From assembly GCA_031553195.1 (NCBI GenBank), contig JAVBLV010000067.1, positions 1-27,523 on the forward strand: a stretch of 27,523 bases of DNA, given 5' to 3'. Source of the DNA: JAVBLV01 sp031553195 (lineage in GTDB: Bacteria; Bacteroidota; Bacteroidia; Bacteroidales; P3). The notes beneath the pieces are model-generated. The model saw only the letters and a program-made list of their open reading frames with translations. It had not been told where the DNA came from and ran no database searches. Positions 15,074 to 24,172 of this stretch are shown piece after piece (the first letter of the stretch is position 1; each line of letters opens with the position of its first letter). Made by a program: the position numbers and the translations under genes.

Positions 15074-15592
15074 ATGAAAATCTATCTGGTTGGTTATATG
15101 GGGAGCGGGAAAACGACGGTTGGGAAGAAAATAGCCGCTAAACTTTTAATGAATTTTGTCGATACGGATATTCTTTTTGAAGAAAAGTACAATATAAACA
15201 TTGCAGATTTTTTTGAACGTTACGGTGAAGATGAGTTCAGGAAACGGGAACAAAACATTTTGCACGAAACGCTTGAATTGGATAATACCGTAATTGCAAC
15301 AGGAGGAGGAATGCCATGTTTTTTTAATAACATGGATATTATCAGTCAAGCGGGGATATCCGTTTTTCTTGACATAAGTCCCCAGTCTGCTTTGGCAAGA
15401 TTAAAAAATGCAACCATCGGGCGTCCTGTTTTACAAAGCATACCCGTCGAAAAACAATTAGAATTTATAGAAAAGCAAATCGAATATCGAAAAGCGTTTT
15501 ATTCTAAGGCGCAAATTCAACGCAAGGCGGAGAGTATAGATATCGAAGAATTGGTAGAATGTTTAAAAAACAGGATATGCCGCCTATGTTAA
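15074..15592 (+). CDS. aroK: Shikimate kinase
   Basis: This 172-residue NMP-kinase-like cytoplasmic enzyme phosphorylates shikimate at the 3-position with ATP in the chorismate pathway. Motifs: Walker A GYMGSGKT (7-14), the shikimate-binding D32 in FVDTDILFEE, FRKRE with R56/R58, GGGMP at 77-81 and the lid Arg in IGRPVL. Length is normal. The start codon lies just after a REP-like unit, and the stop codon is directly followed by MITE-like copy D, so the gene is framed by repeats on both sides. aroK and aroL symbols are used interchangeably for single-copy enzymes. Confidence 0.95.
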   Translation: MKIYLVGYMGSGKTTVGKKIAAKLLMNFVDTDILFEEKYNINIADFFERYGEDEFRKREQNILHETLELDNTVIATGGGMPCFFNNMDIISQAGISVFLDISPQSALARLKNATIGRPVLQSIPVEKQLEFIEKQIEYRKAFYSKAQIQRKAESIDIEELVECLKNRICRLC

Positions 15593-15750
15593 GAGTTGTT
15601 TAAATTTTTATGGAAAAGATTTGAGAGATAAAAATAGCGAGTTTTGCAGACGGGGTTTTTCAAGAATAGTAGCGCTATTTGGTAAAAATTCCGACAAAAA
15701 AGCGCATTTTTAGACTCAAAATACTTCCTGGAAAATTTTTAGACAACTCC
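15593..15750 (-). repeat. MITE-like repeat copy D, inverted
   Basis: This is the best-preserved copy, 158 bases, starting at the base after the aroK stop. Terminal inverted repeats: GAGTTGTTTAAATTTTT at the left, and GGAGTTGTCTAAAAATTTTC when the right end is read on the other strand. The core matches copies A and B in reverse orientation. No coding capacity. Confidence 0.8.
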
Positions 15751-15806
15751 TAACTAGTTCATCAAAAAATTAACGACAAAACTGGAATTTAAAAGGTTCA
15801 TAAAAC

Positions 15807-17918
15807 ATGAATATAATGAAAAAGATATTTCTATTAAAAACCCTATTAATGATGATGTTTCTTACGCCTGTTACAGGGCAAGACCAGAAAAATCCTTTGT
15901 TGCAAAAATGGACGACGCCATACGAAACGCCTCCGTTTGACCAGATTAAAAACGAATATTTCAAACCTGCCGTTCTGTTTGCTATAAAAGAAGCCAAGAA
16001 AGAAATAGACGGGATTGCTAAAAACAAAGAAAAGCCCGGTTTCGATAATACAATTGTAGCGTTAGACAGAAGCGGAAGCCTTTTGAGAAGAGTTACAGGC
16101 GTTTTTTTCAACCTGAACGAATGCAATACAAATGTTGAAATGCAAAAAATAGCGTTGGAAATATCCCCCGAATTGGATGATTTCAATAGTTACAGGAATA
16201 CCAATGAAAAGCTTTTTGAGCGGGTAAAAACGATTTATTCCCAAAAAGAAAGTCTACCTTTAACTCCCGAACAGAAAACATTGTTGGAAAATACTTACAA
16301 ATCTTTTGTACGGGGAGGGGCTTTGCTTAGCAAAGACGACAAAAAGAAATTTTTAGCAATATCGAAACAGCTTTCGGTTCTATCGCTGAAATTCAAGCAA
16401 AATGTATTGGCCGACAATAATGCTTGGCAGCTTCATATAACCGAACCGACAAAACTGAAAGGCTTGCCTAAAGCGTTGGTTGAAATGGCGGAAGAAAGGG
16501 CTAAATCAAAGGGATTGGAGGGTTGGCTGTTTACGCTCGACGCTCCTTTTTATGTTCCGTTTATGCAATACTCATTTCATAGGGATTTGCGCGAACAAAT
16601 GTGGAAAGCATACAACAATCGTGGAAACCGTGAAAATGAAAATAACAATAATGAAATTGTAATAAATATCGCTAACCTTCGTCTTCAATTGGCTAACCTT
16701 TTGGGATATAAGAGATATTCCGATTATATATTAAGCGAACGCATGGCGGAAACGACGGAAAATGTAAATAAATTTTTGGATGATATTTTAAAAGTGTCTT
16801 TCCAATATGCTCAAAAAGAGCTATTTGCCGTGCAGAATTATGTGAATAACGAAGGAGCAAACTTTACATTGGAACGTTGGGATTGGTCTTATTTTTCGGA
16901 ACGCCTGAAAGAAAAAAAGTTTTCAATCAGACAGCAGGAAATAAAGGAATATTTTGAAGTAGAATCGGTTAGAAAAGGGATTTTTCAATTGTTCGAAAAA
17001 TTATACGGATTGTCTTTTCAGGAAAGGAAAGATATTCCGGTCTATCACCCTGATGTGAGGGCTTTTGAAGTAGTGGATGGGAAAAAACGTTTTATGGGGG
17101 TTCTGTATCTTGACTTGTTTACGCGCGAAAGCAAACGGGGAGGAGCATGGGTGGTTTCATTCCGTAAACAGAAGAAAGAAAACGGGGCCGATATTCGTCC
17201 GGTATTGCAAGTGGTCTGTAACTATGCCAAACCTTCAAAAGAAATCCCCTCTTTGCTGACTTTTGATGAATTGACGACTTTCTTGCACGAATTCGGACAT
17301 GCGATTCATACATTGCTATCCGACGTAAATTATGAAAGCCTCTCTTGTACAAGCGTTTATAGAGATTTTGTGGAATTGCCTTCGCAAGTAATGGAAAATT
17401 GGGCTACTCAAAAAGAATTTCTGGATCTGTTTGCTGTTCATTACCGGAATGGGAGAAAATTACCGGAAGAATATATTCAAAAAATTATTGCCAGCCAACA
17501 ATATAATGCAGGCTATTTAACCGTTCGTCAATTATCGTTTGGAATGTTAGATATGGCATGGCACAGTATTACCCAACCCGTTACCGCAACTGTTGCCGAT
17601 TTTGAACGTCAGGCAATAGAAAAAACAGAGCTTTTCCCTCCGGTTAAAGGAGCAGTTTTGAGCACGTCGTTTTCTCATATTTTTTCGGGCGGATATGCCG
17701 CCGGGTATTATGGATATAAATGGGCGGAAGTATTAGATGCGGATGTTTTTTCTTTATTTTTGAAGGAAGGAGTATTCAATCGGGCGGCGGCGGAAAAATT
17801 TCGTGAATCGGTTTTATCTAAAGGAGGAACCGAACACCCGATGAAACTATATAAGGATTTCATGAATAGGGAACCCGACAATGCTCCGTTTTTCAATCGT
17901 TCGGGATTCGAGAAATAA
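15807..17918 (+). CDS. M3-family zinc metallopeptidase (peptidyl-dipeptidase Dcp / oligopeptidase-like)
   Basis: This 703-residue protein has a signal peptide (about 1-25, KIFLLKTLLMMMFLTPVTGQ), so it is probably periplasmic or surface exposed. The mature part matches Dcp/oligopeptidase A throughout: NPLLQKWTTPYETPPFDQIKNEYFKPAV at the N-terminus and the thermolysin-like HEFGH at residues 494-498, with zinc ligands H494, H498 and E523 (in DFVELPSQVMENW). The C-terminal FSHIFSGGYAAGYYGYKWAEVLDAD supplies the substrate-binding Tyr/Gly loop. It should release dipeptides or short peptides from oligopeptides. ATG 15807 or the in-frame ATG 15816 (MKKIFLL) could be the start. The signal peptide works with either. 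The next gene follows 40 bases later on the same strand. Confidence 0.93.
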   Translation: MNIMKKIFLLKTLLMMMFLTPVTGQDQKNPLLQKWTTPYETPPFDQIKNEYFKPAVLFAIKEAKKEIDGIAKNKEKPGFDNTIVALDRSGSLLRRVTGVFFNLNECNTNVEMQKIALEISPELDDFNSYRNTNEKLFERVKTIYSQKESLPLTPEQKTLLENTYKSFVRGGALLSKDDKKKFLAISKQLSVLSLKFKQNVLADNNAWQLHITEPTKLKGLPKALVEMAEERAKSKGLEGWLFTLDAPFYVPFMQYSFHRDLREQMWKAYNNRGNRENENNNNEIVINIANLRLQLANLLGYKRYSDYILSERMAETTENVNKFLDDILKVSFQYAQKELFAVQNYVNNEGANFTLERWDWSYFSERLKEKKFSIRQQEIKEYFEVESVRKGIFQLFEKLYGLSFQERKDIPVYHPDVRAFEVVDGKKRFMGVLYLDLFTRESKRGGAWVVSFRKQKKENGADIRPVLQVVCNYAKPSKEIPSLLTFDELTTFLHEFGHAIHTLLSDVNYESLSCTSVYRDFVELPSQVMENWATQKEFLDLFAVHYRNGRKLPEEYIQKIIASQQYNAGYLTVRQLSFGMLDMAWHSITQPVTATVADFERQAIEKTELFPPVKGAVLSTSFSHIFSGGYAAGYYGYKWAEVLDADVFSLFLKEGVFNRAAAEKFRESVLSKGGTEHPMKLYKDFMNREPDNAPFFNRSGFEK

Positions 17919-17958
17919 CCTGATTCCGGAAATGCGCTATTTTAATTGATAAAAAGAA

Positions 17959-18576
17959 ATGTCGAAACAGAAGTATTACGTAGTTTGGAAAGGAAAAAGG
18001 ACAGGCGTTTATCAGACTTGGGAAGAATGCAAGGAACAGATTCAGGATTTTAAGGGCGCGTTGTATAAATCATTTTCCACCTTAGCCGAAGCCGAACAAG
18101 CATTAAAAGATCCTCCGCATCATCATCTAAATAAAGGAATTTCCTCTTCTCCGGAAAAGCGCCCGTTTTTCCGGCCGGTTATGGATAGTTTATCTGTAGA
18201 CGCCGCTTGTAGCGGAAATCCGGGAATAATGGAATATAGAGGAGTTTATACTGCCGATAGAAGGGAAATATTTCATTGTAAATTTGAAATGGGCACTAAT
18301 AATATCGGCGAATTTTTGGCTTTGGTTCATGGACTTTCGTATTTGAAAAAACATGGATTATCCAATCCGATATACACCGATTCGGTAAATGCAATGTCTT
18401 GGGTAAAAGCAAGAAAGGCCAAAACAAAATTAGAGCGCAACGAATCAACGGAATCTCTTTTCCTGTATATTGAGCGTGCGGAGAAATGGTTGCAAGACAA
18501 TAAATATGACACGTCTATATTGAAATGGAATACCGAATTATGGGGCGAAATTCCTGCTGATTTCGGCAGAAAATAA
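17959..18576 (+). CDS. Ribonuclease H1 with N-terminal viroplasmin domain
   Basis: In this 205-residue protein, residues 4-50 (YYVVWKGKRTGVYQTWEECKEQIQDFKGALYKSFSTLAEAEQAL) are a viroplasmin/hybrid-binding domain that binds RNA-DNA duplexes. A polar linker leads to an RNase H fold from about residue 70. The acidic residues are seen in SVDAACSGNPG, NIGEFLALVHGL, PIYTDSVNAMSW and the final GEIPADFGRK. It should cut the RNA strand of RNA-DNA hybrids in the cytoplasm. This is the usual domain order in Bacteroidetes RNase H1 proteins. It is close behind the M3 peptidase gene and may share its transcript. Confidence 0.9.
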   Translation: MSKQKYYVVWKGKRTGVYQTWEECKEQIQDFKGALYKSFSTLAEAEQALKDPPHHHLNKGISSSPEKRPFFRPVMDSLSVDAACSGNPGIMEYRGVYTADRREIFHCKFEMGTNNIGEFLALVHGLSYLKKHGLSNPIYTDSVNAMSWVKARKAKTKLERNESTESLFLYIERAEKWLQDNKYDTSILKWNTELWGEIPADFGRK

Positions 18577-18660
18577 AAAATCCGGCAAGAACACTTTGCG
18601 CTTTTTGCGTCTGTGGGCTTTATATAAAATCCCGTTTTGTTTTAAACTTTTTGATTTATA

Positions 18661-19425
18661 ATGAAAATTACATTCTTGGGAACAGGCACATCGCAAGGCG
18701 TACCTATTATTGGTTGTAAATGCGAAGTTTGTTCCTCGCCCGATACTTTTGATAAACGTTTGCGTTCCTCGATTCTGCTGGAAGACGAGGGAAAGAATAT
18801 ATTAATTGATGCAGGGCCCGATTTCCGTCAGCAAATGTTGCGCGCAAAAGTAGGTCGTTTGGACGCTATATTGATTACGCACGCACATTACGACCACATT
18901 GGCGGATTAGACGATATTCGTTCCTTCAATTATATACAGAAAGGGCCTATCGATATTTATGCTCAGCCTACGGTACTGGAAGCGATCAGAGAGAAATACG
19001 ATTATGCATTTTCAGACAAGCCTTATCCGGGCGTTCCCGAAATGAGGTTGCATCCTGTGTTTAAAGAGGGTTCTTTTTTTGTAGGGACAATTCGTGTTAT
19101 TCCTGTAGAAGTTATGCATTTAAATCTTGCCATTATGGGATACAGAATAGGTAATTTTGCTTACGTTACCGATGCAAATTTTATACAGGAAGTGGAATTG
19201 GAAAAGTTAATGAATTTAAAAGTATTAGTTTTGAATGCATTGAGGAAAGAAAAACATATCTCTCATTTTACGTTGCAAGAAGCCTTGGAAATGACGAATA
19301 AGCTAAATCCGGAAAAAGCTTATTTTACGCACATAAGTCATGATATGGGATTATACCAAAAAGTACAAAGCAAGTTGCCGCCTAATCGTTTTTTGGCTTA
19401 TGACGGGCAGGAAATTATGCTTTAA
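18661..19425 (+). CDS. MBL-fold metallo-hydrolase (PhnP-like phosphodiesterase family)
   Basis: This 254-residue metallo-beta-lactamase fold protein has the di-metal motif THAHYDHIGG (H74, H76, D78, H79), a leading FLGTGTSQGVPIIGC strand and a Cys cluster C19/C21/C24. The cluster resembles the structural zinc site of PhnP (5-phosphoribosyl 1,2-cyclic phosphate phosphodiesterase). Later ligands include HLNLAIMGYRI, TDANFI (Asp) and THISHDMG (His). The family cleaves cyclic phosphodiesters, but without phn genes nearby the actual substrate is unknown. Cytoplasmic. It begins 84 bases after the RNase H gene. Confidence 0.85.
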   Translation: MKITFLGTGTSQGVPIIGCKCEVCSSPDTFDKRLRSSILLEDEGKNILIDAGPDFRQQMLRAKVGRLDAILITHAHYDHIGGLDDIRSFNYIQKGPIDIYAQPTVLEAIREKYDYAFSDKPYPGVPEMRLHPVFKEGSFFVGTIRVIPVEVMHLNLAIMGYRIGNFAYVTDANFIQEVELEKLMNLKVLVLNALRKEKHISHFTLQEALEMTNKLNPEKAYFTHISHDMGLYQKVQSKLPPNRFLAYDGQEIML

Positions 19426-19523
19426 TTTTGATGAGAATATTTGTAAAAGCGCATTTGCAAACAACTTCTGAACTTCTTTAAAAACATTTTGATATGTTTG
19501 TGTGTGGATTAAAAACTATCATG

Positions 19524-19531
19524 TAATTTTG
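19524..19531 (+). promoter_or_regulatory. Putative -7 promoter box (TAATTTTG) upstream of uvrA
   Basis: An exact TAnnTTTG match, with TTTG at 19497-19500 as -33 element (23-base spacing, slightly long). The transcript start would be about 19537, roughly 110 bases before the uvrA ATG. Confidence 0.6.
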
Positions 19532-19573
19532 CACACAAATAAAGAAGATTATTTGTTTAGTTTAAACCTTAAC

Positions 19574-19602
19574 AAACAGGCCTTTGCGAGAGGCCTGTTT
19601 TG
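19574..19602 (+). terminator. Terminator-like hairpin in the uvrA leader
   Basis: AAACAGGCCT pairs perfectly with AGGCCTGTTT: a 10-bp stem with loop TTGCGAG, ending in TTTTG. It lies downstream of a good promoter box and upstream of uvrA, so it could end a small RNA of about 65 bases, attenuate uvrA, or serve as a terminator for the upstream gene. Confidence 0.65.
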
Positions 19603-19648
19603 TATTGTCATAAAAAATTGATCGATCGCGATAGATAAGGACGCCAAT

Positions 19649-22468
19649 ATGGATATTTCAAAATACAATCCCAAGAATTACATTCTTATTAAGGGAGCAA
19701 AAGTCAATAATTTAAAGAACATAGACGTTTCTATCCCCCGTGATAGCCTCGTGGTAATAACGGGTTTGTCGGGGTCGGGAAAATCCTCTCTGGCGTTCGA
19801 TACGCTTTTTGCCGAAGGCCAACGCCGCTATGTGGAAAGCTTAAGCGCCTATGCGCGCCAGTTTTTGGGAAGAATGAGCAAACCCGAAGTAGATTATATT
19901 TTAGGTATTTCGCCTGCCGTCGCCATCGAACAAAAAGTGAATACGCGCAACCCCCGCTCTACGGTGGGCACTTCTACCGAGATTTACGAATATTTGAAAC
20001 TGCTGTTTGCCAGGATAGGAAAGACATACTCTCCCATATCGGGGAAGGAAGTAAAACGAGACACTGTGACTCATGTCGTCGATTTTATACTACAACTTCC
20101 GGAAGAATCCAAAATAACGCTTTTTTCTCCAATAGCAATCGACGGTAAAAGGTCGTTGGAAGAACAGTTGGAAATCCTTTTACAAGAAGGTTTTGCCCGC
20201 ATATCCATTAATGATGAAATAATTCGCATCGACGAGGCTTTGAAATCTTTTTTCCCATCGAAAAAGAAAATAAAAGATATTAAACTTTTGATAGATAGAC
20301 TTGTTGTCCGGAAAAGAGACGAAGATTTTTATTCGAGGTTATCCGATTCCGTACAGACTTGTTTTTACGAAGGCAATGGAACATGCGTGCTGGAAACCGG
20401 TTTTCAGGATAAGATAGAACAACATGAATTTTCAAATCGCTTTGAACTGGATGGCATTACTTTTGAAGAACCTACCGAAAATTTTTTCAGTTTCAATAAC
20501 CCTTACGGCGCTTGCAAAACCTGCGAAGGCTTCGGAAATGTTATCGGAATAGACGAGGATTTGGTTATTCCGAATAAACAATTATCCATTTACCAAGACG
20601 CGGTTGTTTGCTGGAAAGGCGAAAAAATGAGCGAATGGAAAGATCATTTGATAATGACTGCTTCCAAATTCAATTTTCCCGTACATAAACCCTATCTGGA
20701 ACTTAGTAAAGAACAAAAAGACGAGTTATGGAACGGAAACAAATATTTTGAAGGTATTTATGGCTTTTTCAAGTATATAGAGTCCGAAGCGTATAAAATT
20801 CAATACAGGGTTATGCTTTCCCGTTACAGGGGAAAAACGGTTTGCCCCGAATGCAAGGGAACCCGCCTGCGTCCCGATGCCGGTTATGTGAAAATAGGAG
20901 GGAAATCTTTGATAGATTTGGCGTTACTTCCGGCAAGCGATTTAGCCGATTTTTTCAGCAAATTACAATTATCCGATTATGAGAAACAAGTTGCCAATCG
21001 CATATTGGTAGAAATACGCAGTCGCTTGGATTTTTTATTAGACGTGGGTTTAGGATATTTGACGCTGAACCGCTTATCCAACTCCCTTTCGGGGGGCGAG
21101 TCGCAACGGATTAACCTGGCGACCTCTCTGGGCAGCTCTCTGGTCGGATCTATGTATATATTGGATGAACCTAGCATTGGCTTGCATCCGCGCGATACGA
21201 ACAATCTGATCAGGGTCTTGTGCCAGTTGAGAGATTTGGGTAACACGGTAATCGTTGTTGAGCATGATGAAGAAATTATTCGTTCCGCCGATTATATTAT
21301 TGATATCGGCCCTTTTGCAGGCCGGTTAGGAGGAGAAGTCGTGTATTCGGGAACCTATCAGGATATGTTGAAACCGGACGTAAAAACCCTTACTGCTCAG
21401 TACCTTCGGGATGAGGAAAGAATACCGGTTCCGGAATTTCGTCGAAAATCCAAAGACTATATAGAACTGGTTCATGTATGGGAAAATAATCTGAAAAATG
21501 TAACCGTTCGTTTTCCTCTTCATTCTATTGTTGTAGTAACGGGCGTCAGCGGTTCGGGGAAGACGTCGCTGGTAAAACACGTATTATACAATTCCATAAA
21601 GAAACGTTTTGGAGGCGTAGCGGATTACACGGGAAATTGTGCGGAGATTCATTTTAATCTGGCTCGTTTTTCCGATATAGAATTGGTCGATCAGGATCCT
21701 ATCGGACGTTCTTCCCGATCGAATCCTGCTACCTATTTAAAAGCGTATGACGATATTCGTCAGCTATATGCCGAACAACCTTTGGCAAAAAAACGGAATT
21801 ACAAACCCGGTTATTTTTCGTTTAATATCGAAGGGGGACGATGCGAAGTCTGCGAAGGGGAAGGGAAAATCACGGTTGAAATGCAATTCATGGCCGACGT
21901 GCATCTGGTTTGCGAAGAATGCAAGGGAACCCGATTCAAAGATGAAGTGTTGGAAATTAAATACAAAGATAAAAATATCTACGAATTGTTGGAAATGACG
22001 GTTAGCGAAGCGCTGGACTTTTTTTCCAACGACAAGTCAACGACGACCCAACGGATTTACAATAAGCTTAAGTCGTTGGACGATGTGGGATTGGGATATG
22101 TGAAATTAGGTCAATCGTCAAGTTCTTTAAGCGGCGGAGAAGCGCAACGTGTTAAACTGGCATTTTTCCTTAACAGAGGCGCTTCCGAAAAACCGATGAT
22201 ATTTATTTTCGACGAACCTTCCACCGGATTGCATTTTCATGATATACAAAAATTGAATCAAGCTTTTACGGCTTTGGTAGAAAAAGGACATTCGGTTATT
22301 ATTATAGAACACCACGCCGATATTATCAAAACAGCCGATTGGGTGATAGATTTAGGTCCGGAAGGCGGGGAGGAAGGCGGAAAAATTGTTTTTGAAGGCA
22401 TTCCCGAAGATTTGGTTAAATGCGAACAATCTTACACAGGGAAATTTCTGAAAAATAAAATAGAGTGA
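19649..22468 (+). CDS. uvrA: Excinuclease ABC subunit A
   Basis: This 939-residue protein is the damage-recognition ATPase of nucleotide excision repair; it loads UvrB on lesions. It has two ABC ATPase modules. The first Walker A is GLSGSGKSS (39-47), with ABC signature LSGGESQRINLA and YILDEPSIGLHPRD. The second has GVSGSGKTS, LSGGEAQRVKLA and FIFDEPSTGLHFHD. Zinc modules are visible as CKTCEGFG with CPECKGTRL, and CEVCEGEG with CEECKGTRF. The early Cys pair found in E. coli UvrA near IGKTYSPISGKEV is absent, as in the common Bacteroidetes form. The last bases overlap the start of a DUF1294 gene. A promoter and a hairpin precede it. Confidence 0.96.
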   Translation: MDISKYNPKNYILIKGAKVNNLKNIDVSIPRDSLVVITGLSGSGKSSLAFDTLFAEGQRRYVESLSAYARQFLGRMSKPEVDYILGISPAVAIEQKVNTRNPRSTVGTSTEIYEYLKLLFARIGKTYSPISGKEVKRDTVTHVVDFILQLPEESKITLFSPIAIDGKRSLEEQLEILLQEGFARISINDEIIRIDEALKSFFPSKKKIKDIKLLIDRLVVRKRDEDFYSRLSDSVQTCFYEGNGTCVLETGFQDKIEQHEFSNRFELDGITFEEPTENFFSFNNPYGACKTCEGFGNVIGIDEDLVIPNKQLSIYQDAVVCWKGEKMSEWKDHLIMTASKFNFPVHKPYLELSKEQKDELWNGNKYFEGIYGFFKYIESEAYKIQYRVMLSRYRGKTVCPECKGTRLRPDAGYVKIGGKSLIDLALLPASDLADFFSKLQLSDYEKQVANRILVEIRSRLDFLLDVGLGYLTLNRLSNSLSGGESQRINLATSLGSSLVGSMYILDEPSIGLHPRDTNNLIRVLCQLRDLGNTVIVVEHDEEIIRSADYIIDIGPFAGRLGGEVVYSGTYQDMLKPDVKTLTAQYLRDEERIPVPEFRRKSKDYIELVHVWENNLKNVTVRFPLHSIVVVTGVSGSGKTSLVKHVLYNSIKKRFGGVADYTGNCAEIHFNLARFSDIELVDQDPIGRSSRSNPATYLKAYDDIRQLYAEQPLAKKRNYKPGYFSFNIEGGRCEVCEGEGKITVEMQFMADVHLVCEECKGTRFKDEVLEIKYKDKNIYELLEMTVSEALDFFSNDKSTTTQRIYNKLKSLDDVGLGYVKLGQSSSSLSGGEAQRVKLAFFLNRGASEKPMIFIFDEPSTGLHFHDIQKLNQAFTALVEKGHSVIIIEHHADIIKTADWVIDLGPEGGEEGGKIVFEGIPEDLVKCEQSYTGKFLKNKIE

Positions 22469-22740
22469 ATTCTTTTTTGATTTTTTACTTTTTGATAATA
22501 AGTTTGATAGGGGTTTTTATTTTTGCTGTCGATAAAAGAGCGGCTAAGCGCGGTCGTCGCCGCATTCCTGAAAAAATTTTACATCTATTTGAATTATTGG
22601 GCGGCGTATTCCTGATGTTGCCGGCCATGCATATTTTTCATCATAAAAATAAAAAGTTCGGTTATTATATTCTAACTTATCTGATTTTGCTGGTTTGGAT
22701 TTTTGTTTTGTATGAAATTGTGATAAGAGGTACAGATTAA
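22465..22740 (+). CDS. DUF1294 family small membrane protein
   Basis: This 91-residue protein has a hydrophobic segment at about 4-22, the family motif DKRAAKRGRRRIPEKILHLFELLGGVF, HIFHHKNKKFGYY, and a last helix at about 70-85. This is the DUF1294 pattern (D-K-x-A-x3-R-R-I-P-E, then H-K-x3-F). Function unknown. It starts with GTG overlapping the uvrA stop by 4 bases (GTGA), so translation is probably coupled to uvrA. Confidence 0.85.
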   Translation: MNSFLIFYFLIISLIGVFIFAVDKRAAKRGRRRIPEKILHLFELLGGVFLMLPAMHIFHHKNKKFGYYILTYLILLVWIFVLYEIVIRGTD

Positions 22741-23078
22741 AATTAAATAGAATGTTTAATATTTAATTGTTCGCTTTTTAATTATCAACATTCAATTTTA
22801 AACTTTTTGCCCTCCTTTCTGTTGTTAGAAATAAAAAAATGAATATACAGGGGCAAATATAGAATAAATTTCTAGATAATACTCCCAACCCGTAAAGGGA
22901 GCTAATTTAAGGAAAACGGCTGCTCAAAAGTCCCCTTTTAAATTAAAAAATCCTATTTATCTCCCTTGAGGGGGAAATTAAAGAGGGGTAAGGCTAATAA
23001 AACCTGTCTTTTCAAAGGTTAGGGGCAACGCTGCGGATTATCTTAAAAAATTTTAAACTATTTCCGGAGTTTTAATAA
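22741..23078. other. Intergenic region with C/G-run hairpins
   Basis: There is no gene here. It contains hairpins CTCCC...GGGAG (22882-22901) and CTCCCTTGAGGGGG (22961-22974) followed by AAATTAAAGAGGGGT. The second resembles the insertion inside REP-like unit 2 (14901-14932). The rest is AT-rich. A GGAG lies 11 bases before the next start codon. Confidence 0.5.
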
Positions 23079-24002
23079 ATGACAAAAATGAATCCAATGA
23101 CTCAAAAATTGAAAGGAAGCATAAATGCGGCAATATCCCATGTGGCATTATCTCTATGCTATTTCTTTTCTCTTTTTCCCGCTTGGGTTTTGTATTTAAT
23201 ATCGGATGTCTTTTCCGTATTACTACGCTCCGTAGTAAAATACAGGAGAAAAGTAGTCAGGGAAAACCTGTCTCATTCATTTCCTGAGAAAACTCCGCAG
23301 GAAATAAAATCCATCGAAAAGAAATTCTATAACCATTTAATGGACGTGTTTGTCGAATACCTGATTTTAATAAGGTCAAATGCTCGAATACTGGGAAAAT
23401 ACATAACATATGAGAATTTGGAGTTGTTAGACCGGCTTTACAAATCGGGAAAAGATGTAGCGCTGATAATGGGACATTATGGAAACTGGGAATTTCTTTC
23501 CCATCTGGCGCTTCAAACAAAATATTCATATTGTCCCGTATACAAGCGACAGCAAAATGCATATTTCGATCAATTTCTGATAAAACTAAGAAGTAAATAC
23601 GGCGCATTACCTGTAGAAATGCAAAACGCATTCAGGCATGTATGTAGGAACAAGCAAAAAGGCATGCGCACGATTCTGTTGCTAATTGCAGACCAATGCC
23701 CGGTCAATGCTCAATATTTTATTCATTTTCTTAATCATGAGGGAACTTCTGTTTATGAAGGTCCTGAGAAAATTGCAAGCGCATTGGATATGGCTGTCGT
23801 TTTCGGAGATGTCAAAAAGAAGAGTAGAGGACGTTATTCAATGGAATTTGTGTTATTGCACGAAAATCCGAAACATTTGGAAAAAGGCGAAATCACAGAA
23901 ATGCATGTGCGCTATCTGGAAAAGAAAATTCAAGAAAAACCCGAATATTGGCTCTGGTCTCACCGACGTTGGAAAAGGACAAAACCCACAGATCAAGGGT
24001 GA
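23079..24002 (+). CDS. LpxL/HtrB-type lipid A acyltransferase
   Basis: This 307-residue protein has an N-terminal hydrophobic anchor (about 19-50, HVALSLCYFFSLFPAWVLYLISDVF) followed by YRRKVVRENLSHSFP and the catalytic H-x4-E in GHYGNWEF. Further family blocks: CPVYKRQQNAYFDQFLIKLRSKYG, LLIADQCP and a C-terminal PEYWLWSHRRWKR. These are the marks of lipid A late acyltransferases, which add a secondary acyl chain to lipid A precursors at the inner face of the inner membrane. In Bacteroidales relatives may also act on other lipids. In-frame ATGs at 23088 and 23097 are alternative starts. Confidence 0.9.
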   Translation: MTKMNPMTQKLKGSINAAISHVALSLCYFFSLFPAWVLYLISDVFSVLLRSVVKYRRKVVRENLSHSFPEKTPQEIKSIEKKFYNHLMDVFVEYLILIRSNARILGKYITYENLELLDRLYKSGKDVALIMGHYGNWEFLSHLALQTKYSYCPVYKRQQNAYFDQFLIKLRSKYGALPVEMQNAFRHVCRNKQKGMRTILLLIADQCPVNAQYFIHFLNHEGTSVYEGPEKIASALDMAVVFGDVKKKSRGRYSMEFVLLHENPKHLEKGEITEMHVRYLEKKIQEKPEYWLWSHRRWKRTKPTDQG

Positions 24003-24147
24003 TTAAATAATAGAATGATTGAACATTTAAGGTTTATTAAGTCGAGTCTCTTACTTTCATTACTAATTCCTCATTACTAGCTGCTAATTGTTTATCTCCA
24101 TTCCTCATTCATTATCTCCTCCCCTTTTCAGGCTCTTGAAAAATGAG

Positions 24148-24155
24148 TACCTTTG
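24148..24155 (+). promoter_or_regulatory. Putative -7 promoter box (TACCTTTG) for mgsA
   Basis: An exact TAnnTTTG match with TTTTC about 18 bases upstream. It lies just inside the longest open frame of mgsA. The transcript would start near 24161, downstream of the first ATG (24143), which argues for translation from the ATG at 24173. Confidence 0.6.
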
Positions 24156-24172
24156 CCAAAAAAACGACATCA

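Noticed and set aside
19649..22468. uvrA as an unusual UvrA-like resistance or transport ATPase
   Set aside because: Both ABC modules and zinc-binding modules are complete and the length is standard; lack of the early Cys pair is common in the Bacteroidetes form.
24143..24172. First ATG of the methylglyoxal synthase frame
   Set aside because: A promoter -7 box lies within these codons, so the first ATG is probably not on the transcript.
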